Positions 11,198-15,379 of a DNA stretch of 15,379 nt are shown in pieces. Where the stretch lies: positions 1-15,379 of the forward strand of contig CABUSL010000038.1 in assembly GCA_902494295.1 (NCBI GenBank). Direction: 5' to 3'. This DNA is from an uncultured Collinsella sp. Lineage in GTDB: Bacteria; Actinomycetota; Coriobacteriia; Coriobacteriales; Coriobacteriaceae. The translations under genes were made by a program, and so were the position numbers. How positions within the stretch are numbered: the stretch's first letter is position 1; every line of letters begins with the position of its first letter. Under the pieces are notes generated by a model. The model was given only the letters and a program-made list of their open reading frames with translations. It ran no database searches and was not told where the DNA came from.

Positions 11198-12976
11198 CTA
11201 CTCCATGTAGCCACCCTGAATGGCGGAAACTGCATGCTCGGTAAAGAACTTGAGCGTGCCGGAGGTGTAACGATTAGCCTTGGGCTTCCAAGCGGCTCGG
11301 CGCTCGGCCAGGACGGCGTCGACCTCGGCCGGCTCCATCTCCTTGCCGGCGATGCCCACGATGGACAGCGAGCGCTCGGGGATGTTGATTCGGATAAGGT
11401 CGCCCTCCTCAATCAGGGCAATCGGACCGCCCACAGCGGCCTCGGGCGAAACGTGACCGATAGCCGGGCCCTTGGAGGCGCCGGAGAAGCGGCCGTCAGT
11501 GATCAGGGCAATGCTCGCGCCCAGCTCGGGGTCGCTGGCGATAGCTTCGGTGGTGTAGAACATCTCGGGCATACCGGAACCCTTGGGTCCCTCATAGCGA
11601 ATGATAACGGCATCGCCGGGCTTGACCTCGTGCGTCAGGACGGCGTGAATGGCGTCCTCCTCGCAGTCGAACGGACGGGCCTTGAGCGTAGCCTGGAACA
11701 TCTCGCGCGGAACGACGGTGTGCTTGACGACCGCGCCCTCGGGAGCAAGATTGCCGTGGAGGATGGCGATGGAACCGTCGGTGCCGAAGGCCTGGTCAAA
11801 CGGACGGATGATGTCCTCGCGCTTGAGATTCCACTTCTCAAGGTAACGACCGCACTTCTCGTAGTAACCGTTGTTCTTAAGGTCCTCGAGGTTTTCGCCG
11901 AGGGTCTTGCCGGTGACGGTCATGACATCGAGGTGGAGCATCGACTTGATCTCCTCCATGATGCGCGGCACGCCACCTGCATAGTAGAAGAACTGCGCCG
12001 GCCACTCGCCTGCGGGGCGAACGTTGAGCAGGTAGTGGGCGCCACGGTGCAGGCGGTCGAAGTCGTCGGCGGACATCTCGATGCCAAACTCGCGGGCGAT
12101 AGCAGGAATATGCAGCAGCGAGTTGGTGGAACCCGAAATGGCGCCGTGGACCATGATGAGGTTCTCGAAAGACTCCTTGGTCACGATGTCGCGCGGGCAC
12201 AGGTTGTGTTCGGAGAGCCACACGGACTGGCGGCCGGCCTCGCGGGCAAACTCGCGCAGGTCGGAGCTGGTAGCGGGCAGCAGGGCGGTACCGGGGAGCA
12301 TGAGGCCCAGGGCCTCGGCGGTAACCTGCATGGTCGAGGCGGTGCCCATAAACGAACAGGCGCCGCAGCTGGGGCACGCGTTGTGCTTGGCAAACTCAAG
12401 CTCCTCGCGGGAGATCTCGCCGCGCTCGTAGCGGGCAGAAATCGCGCCGAGCTGCTCCAGGGTCAACAGATCGGGGCCGGCATCCATGACACCGCCGGTA
12501 ACGACGATGGAGGGGATGTTGATGCAGCCCATGGCCATGAGGTTCGCAGGCAGGCCCTTATCGCAGCTGGCGACAAAGACGCCGGCGTCGAACGGGGTGG
12601 CCTTGGCATGGATCTCGATCATGTTGGCGATCATGTCGCGGCTGGGCAGCGAGTAGTTAATGCCGTCGTGTCCCTGGGCCTCGCCGTCGCAGATATCGGT
12701 GCAGAAGTAACGGGCGCCGTGGCCACCAGCCTCGGCAACGCCGGCGCGCACCTCCTCGACCAGCTCGAACAGGCCGGCGGAACCCGGATGCGAGTCGCCG
12801 AACGTCGACTCGATGATGACCTGCGGCTTGTCCAGGTCCTCGATGTTCCAGCCAGAACCCAAACGCAGCGGGTCCATCTCGGGGCTGATGGTACGGAACT
12901 TGCCGGAACGCGGCTGCAGCTTGGCAACCAACTCGGCGGCCTCCTGCTGAATCTGCTCTTTGGTCTTCTCGTCCAT
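11198..12976 (-). CDS. IlvD/Edd-family dehydratase, probably a sugar-acid dehydratase
   Basis: This 592-residue iron-sulfur enzyme carries the family hallmarks: ICDGEAQGHDGINYSLPSRD (96-114), SCDKGLPA (137-144; cluster Cys138 and the Lys140 that is carbamylated in homologues), CPSCGACSFMGTASTM (201-216; cluster Cys) and TDGRFSGASKG with the catalytic-base Ser. The NPC motif that gives the first cluster Cys in IlvD and arabinonate dehydratase is replaced by SHPGS (62-66). The ATG at 12974-12976 follows AAAGGAG at good distance; the frame is open further upstream but into other sequence. Members dehydrate dihydroxy acids, 6-phosphogluconate or aldonates. No branched-chain amino-acid genes are near; a gluconate permease remnant lies just upstream, and kdgK and eda are in the window. 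A hexonate dehydratase making 2-keto-3-deoxygluconate is therefore the best guess. IlvD proper is less likely. Confidence 0.85.
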   Translation of the reverse strand: MDEKTKEQIQQEAAELVAKLQPRSGKFRTISPEMDPLRLGSGWNIEDLDKPQVIIESTFGDSHPGSAGLFELVEEVRAGVAEAGGHGARYFCTDICDGEAQGHDGINYSLPSRDMIANMIEIHAKATPFDAGVFVASCDKGLPANLMAMGCINIPSIVVTGGVMDAGPDLLTLEQLGAISARYERGEISREELEFAKHNACPSCGACSFMGTASTMQVTAEALGLMLPGTALLPATSSDLREFAREAGRQSVWLSEHNLCPRDIVTKESFENLIMVHGAISGSTNSLLHIPAIAREFGIEMSADDFDRLHRGAHYLLNVRPAGEWPAQFFYYAGGVPRIMEEIKSMLHLDVMTVTGKTLGENLEDLKNNGYYEKCGRYLEKWNLKREDIIRPFDQAFGTDGSIAILHGNLAPEGAVVKHTVVPREMFQATLKARPFDCEEDAIHAVLTHEVKPGDAVIIRYEGPKGSGMPEMFYTTEAIASDPELGASIALITDGRFSGASKGPAIGHVSPEAAVGGPIALIEEGDLIRINIPERSLSIVGIAGKEMEPAEVDAVLAERRAAWKPKANRYTSGTLKFFTEHAVSAIQGGYME

Positions 12977-13055
12977 GGTGTACTCCTTTGGTTTAAGGCT
13001 TACTTGGTTTGGTATCGATTGGTGTGAGGTACTGATGTAAAGCGCTGGCCTGCAA

Positions 13056-13245
13056 TTAGGCGAAGAACGAGATCGCCAGGGCGCAGGCAAGACCCGAAAG
13101 GCCGATGAGCGTCTCCATAACGGTCCAGGACTTGAGGGTGGTCTTCTCGTCAATCTCCAGGAACGAGGAGCACATCCAAAAACCGGCATCGTTGACGTGC
13201 GAGAGCGCCGTGGCGCCGCCGCAGATGGCACGCATGGAGGCCGAG
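13056..13245 (-). pseudogene. C-terminal remnant of a GntP-family gluconate permease
   Basis: About 63 residues survive: ICGGATALSHVNDAGFW, KTTLKSWTVMETLIGLSGL and a final hydrophobic helix ending ISFFA. GntP permeases, about 440 residues, end this way, so some 85 percent of the gene is gone. The frame continues rightward past 13245 into sequence that belongs to a plus-strand regulator remnant. It ends 79 bases upstream of the dehydratase gene on the same strand, so the two were probably an operon for uptake and dehydration of gluconate or a similar hexonate. It cannot make a working transporter. Confidence 0.82.
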
Positions 13246-13596
13246 CACGCAACCAACGACCAGGTCGTCTGTATCAAAGAGCTCTGCGACGAATCCGAGC
13301 GCCTGGCCGAGGCCGGTGAGGATTACTCCGCCGCCGACACCGCGTTCCACAATGCCATTGCCGAGAGCTCCGGAAACCTCGTCGTTCCCCGCCTGATGGG
13401 CGTGCTCAAGGCATCCGTCCCCCTCTTTATCGACGTGACTGGCAAAAAGCTCGTCGAGGAAACTATCCGCACGCACCGCGATGTGGCCGACGCCATCGCC
13501 TCGCGCAATCCCACCGCCGCGCACGACGCGATGTATCTGCACCTGGTGTATAACCGTAACATGATCGCAGAGGGCACGCAGGAACAGAGCGAATAA
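13234..13596 (+). pseudogene. FCD domain of a GntR/FadR-type regulator, DNA-binding half deleted
   Basis: From an incidental ATG at 13234 the frame encodes 120 residues, of which all from about residue 6 are an FCD ligand-binding domain: DYSAADTAFHNAIAESSGN (Asp and first His), RTHRDVADAI (second His) and MYLHLVYNRN (third His). The N-terminal winged helix is absent and its place is taken by reversed permease sequence. The original gene must have been divergent from the permease; one deletion removed both 5' ends and the promoters between. If transcribed it would give a sensor domain that cannot bind DNA. It is distinct from the intact GntR/FCD regulator at 2220-2912. Confidence 0.8.
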
Positions 13597-13639
13597 ACGT
13601 CCGCGCGGCAAGGGCGAAATCACCGTTTACCTTTTAAAA

Positions 13640-13740
13640 GTGAACGTTCACCTGATTTTAGGAGAATCTGATTTTTAAATCATCCTCTTCTCCTATACTG
13701 ACCTTGTATGAAAAGCAAGACTTATATAGATGAACGTTTC
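13640..13740 (+). promoter_or_regulatory. Promoter region of the SDR gene with LacI-like operator candidates
   Basis: GTGAACGTTCAC (13640-13651) is a perfect 12-bp palindrome with a central CG, the style of LacI-family operators. A related site TGAACGTTTC (13731-13740) lies 17 bases before the SDR start. Possible -10 boxes are TATACT (13694-13699) and TATATA (13723-13728), the latter with CTGACC 18 bases upstream; neither -35 is strong. The two sites 90 bases apart could support repression, but no LacI-family gene is in the window. Confidence 0.4.
13659..13695. repeat. Nested inverted repeat in the SDR promoter region
   Basis: TAGGAGA (13659-13665) and TCTCCTA (13689-13695) are perfect 7-bp inverted repeats. 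Between them lies a second dyad, GATTT (13670-13674) with AAATC (13677-13681). It may be a regulator site; the possible -10 box TATACT starts inside its right arm. Confidence 0.4.
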
Positions 13741-13756
13741 TTTTGAAAGGATCGCT

Positions 13757-14566
13757 ATGTCTGATCTTATGGACAGCTTCCGTCTGGACGGCAAGGTCGC
13801 ACTGGTAACCGGCGCCACCTATGGCATTGGCATGGCTATCGCCGAGGCGCTCGGAGAGGCTGGCGCCAAGATCGCCTTTAACGCACGTCACGCCGACAAG
13901 GTAGCCGAGGCCGAGAAGCACTACCGCGAGCTGGGCTTTGAGGCTCATGGTTACGTGGCAGACGTCACCGACGAGGCCGTCGTTGCCGAGCTCATCGCCA
14001 AGATCGAGGCCGACTTTGGCACCACGCCCGACATCCTGGTCAACAACGCCGGCGTTATCCAGCGCACCCCGATGCTCGACATGAGCGCCGAGGACTTCCG
14101 CCGCGTCGTCGATATTGACCTCAACGCACCGTTTATCGTGTCCAAGGCCTGCCTGCCCGGCATGATCGTCAAGGGCCACGGCAAGATCATCAACATCTGC
14201 TCGATGATGAGCGAGCTAGGTCGCGAGACCATCGCCGGCTATGCCGCCGCCAAGGGCGGACTCAAGATGCTCACCAAGAACATCTGCTCGGAGTTTGGCG
14301 AGGCCAATATCCAGTGCAACGGCATTGGACCCGGCTACATCGCCACGCCGCAAACCGCACCCCTGCGCGAGACGCAGCCCGACGGCAGCCGCCACCCGTT
14401 TGACCGGTTCATCATTGCCAAGACGCCGGCCGCCCGTTGGGGCACGCCCGAGGATCTGAAGGGCCCCGCCGTGTTCTTGGCTTCCGATGCATCGAACTTC
14501 GTCAACGGCCACATCCTCTACGTCGACGGCGGCATCCTCGCATACATTGGAAAGCAGCCTCAATAA
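13757..14566 (+). CDS. SDR dehydrogenase, probable 2-keto-3-deoxygluconate dehydrogenase (KduD/DhuD type)
   Basis: This 269-residue classical short-chain dehydrogenase has the nucleotide-binding TGATYGIG (18-25), NNAG (96-99), an active-site Ser in NICSMMSE (149 or 152), Tyr162 and Lys166 of YAAAK, and a C-terminal GHILYVDGG. KduD/DhuD reduces the diketo uronate made from unsaturated glucuronate to 2-keto-3-deoxygluconate with NAD(P)H. The assignment rests on context: an RpiB-family gene follows on the same strand, the DhuD-DhuI pairing described in streptococcal glycosaminoglycan catabolism, and kdgK and eda are in the window. The start is the ATG at 13757 with GAAAGG six bases upstream; an earlier in-frame ATG at 13730 lacks a ribosome binding site. 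A gluconate 5-dehydrogenase is the main alternative. Confidence 0.82.
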   Translation: MSDLMDSFRLDGKVALVTGATYGIGMAIAEALGEAGAKIAFNARHADKVAEAEKHYRELGFEAHGYVADVTDEAVVAELIAKIEADFGTTPDILVNNAGVIQRTPMLDMSAEDFRRVVDIDLNAPFIVSKACLPGMIVKGHGKIINICSMMSELGRETIAGYAAAKGGLKMLTKNICSEFGEANIQCNGIGPGYIATPQTAPLRETQPDGSRHPFDRFIIAKTPAARWGTPEDLKGPAVFLASDASNFVNGHILYVDGGILAYIGKQPQ

Positions 14567-14616
14567 GCGTCGCCGCAACTGCCCATATCAGGTTTCATCC
14601 ACTCGTTTTTCATTTG

Positions 14617-14683
14617 AGTTGCGGTGAGATAAGGATTGGCTTTGGCTTCTATCAGGCAAAACAGTCCGTATTTCACCGCAAGT
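14617..14683. repeat. Dispersed palindromic repeat, copy C
   Basis: The right arm 14659-14683 is the exact reverse complement of the 25-base left arm of copy A (2137-2161). The left arm from 14617 (AGTTGCGGTGAGATAAGGAT) pairs with it imperfectly. It lies in the 140-base gap between the SDR and RpiB-family genes, ending 24 bases before the next start codon, so the hairpin would be in their shared mRNA if they are an operon. Confidence 0.75.
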
Positions 14684-14706
14684 TAGAAATAGAAAGGTAA
14701 TTCGCA

Positions 14707-15348
14707 ATGAAGATCGCTCTGATCAATGAGAACTCTCAGAACTCCAAGAACCCCATGATCGAAGCTGCCCTTAAGAAGGTCGTCGAGCCCATGGGGCACA
14801 CCGTCTTTAACTATGGTATGTATGCCGACGCCGACTCCAAGCCCCTCACCTACGTGCAGAACGGTATCCTTGCCGCCGTGCTGCTGAACTCCGGTGCTGC
14901 CGACTACGTCGTGACCGGCTGCGGCACCGGCGAGGGCGCCATGCTCGCCTGCAACTCCTTCCCCGGCGTGCTGTGCGGCCACGTTGCCGACCCGCTCGAC
15001 GCCTACACCTTTGCCCAGGTCAACGATGGCAACGCCGTCGCCATGCCCTTCGCCCTCAAGAACGGCTGGGGCCAGGAGCTCAACCTCGAGTACACCTTCG
15101 AGAAGCTCTTTGGCTTTGGTTCGGGCAACGGCTACCCCGCCGAGCGTGTTGAGCCCGAGCAGCGTAATAAGAAGATCCTCGACGGCGTGCGCGCTGTGAC
15201 CATGCGTCCGCTCGTCGACGTCCTGGGCGAGATCGATCAGGACCTGGTGAAGGGCGCACTTGCCGGCGAGCACTTCCAGGAGTACTTCTTTGCCAACGCC
15301 ACCGACGAGGCCATCATCGCCAAGGTCAAGGAGATCCTGGGGCTCTAA
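14707..15348 (+). CDS. RpiB/LacA-family isomerase, probable DhuI-type unsaturated-uronate isomerase
   Basis: This 213-residue protein belongs to the RpiB/LacA/LacB fold: MKIALINENSQNSKNP at the N terminus and VTGCGTGEGAMLACNSFPGV (69-88), in which Cys72 matches the catalytic Cys of ribose-5-phosphate isomerase B. It is longer than RpiB (about 150 residues), with a C-terminal extension after residue ~150 as in DhuI-like members. DhuI isomerises 4-deoxy-5-hexosulose uronate, the open form of unsaturated glucuronate released from glycosaminoglycans or pectin, replacing KduI; the SDR gene upstream would catalyse the next step. The ATG at 14707 follows GAAAGG (14692-14697). A pentose- or galactose-6-phosphate isomerase is possible but does not fit the neighbours. 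Confidence 0.82.
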   Translation: MKIALINENSQNSKNPMIEAALKKVVEPMGHTVFNYGMYADADSKPLTYVQNGILAAVLLNSGAADYVVTGCGTGEGAMLACNSFPGVLCGHVADPLDAYTFAQVNDGNAVAMPFALKNGWGQELNLEYTFEKLFGFGSGNGYPAERVEPEQRNKKILDGVRAVTMRPLVDVLGEIDQDLVKGALAGEHFQEYFFANATDEAIIAKVKEILGL

Positions 15349-15379
15349 CCGCACGGTTCATTGCTGCTAACGCAAGCGG

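Noticed and set aside
11198..12976. Calling the dehydratase biosynthetic IlvD
   Set aside because: No other branched-chain amino-acid gene is near, the first cluster motif differs, and the neighbours are sugar-acid genes; the specific name was left open.
11153..13027. A 624-codon plus-strand open frame opposite the dehydratase
   Set aside because: The minus-strand frame has every IlvD/Edd motif and a good ribosome binding site; the plus frame is low-complexity Gly/Ala/Val/Leu text that mirrors it.
14683..15354. A 223-codon minus-strand frame opposite the RpiB-family gene
   Set aside because: Antisense shadow. The plus strand encodes a full RpiB-type protein with its catalytic Cys and ribosome binding site.

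Overview
The window looks like chromosome from a high-GC gut actinobacterium of the class Coriobacteriia, probably Collinsella or a close relative. The grounds are the protein families, the GC-rich third codon positions and the AAAGGAG-type ribosome binding sites. No rRNA or other marker gene is present, so this is inference.

Left block (1-3052) is sugar-acid catabolism. It holds the end of a 2-keto-3-deoxygluconate kinase gene (kdgK), a KDPG aldolase gene (eda) behind a leader made of three hairpins, and a convergent GntR/FCD regulator. The eda-GntR interval carries a terminator, a ~100 bp imperfect palindrome, a candidate small RNA with its own promoter and terminator, and one copy of a dispersed palindromic repeat. 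A second, perfect 25-bp-arm copy lies upstream of the regulator.

Middle block (3053-7581) is accessory DNA in decay. It has a second inverted repeat, a ladder of seven 10-bp units each carrying TATA, and a lone Orc1/Cdc6-like AAA ATPase. Next come a complete 1255-bp IS3-family element with a 3-bp target duplication, an unrecognised gene fragment cut by that element, and a tyrosine integrase pseudogene. The block ends in the 3' half of a CAT-anticodon tRNA, most like initiator tRNA-Met, which I read as an attachment site left by an integrative element.

Right-middle block (7582-11066) has a small MGMT-family protein gene and a DHA2 drug exporter-CBS protein operon on the minus strand. The exporter has a near-consensus promoter, an almost leaderless 37-codon upstream ORF, and a 14-bp inverted repeat that would pair the end of that ORF with the exporter's ribosome binding site. 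This is the best candidate in the window for an undescribed regulatory system. An ArsC-like gene next to it has lost its N-terminal third.

Right block (11198-15348) returns to sugar acids: an IlvD/Edd-family dehydratase, head-to-head remnants of a gluconate permease and a FadR-type regulator fused by a deletion, then an SDR dehydrogenase and an RpiB-family isomerase. The last two match the DhuD/DhuI pair that turns unsaturated uronates (from glycosaminoglycans or pectin) into 2-keto-3-deoxygluconate. With KdgK and Eda the pathway runs to pyruvate and glyceraldehyde-3-phosphate. The dehydratase and the lost permease suggest a second entry, from a hexonate such as gluconate, that is now damaged.
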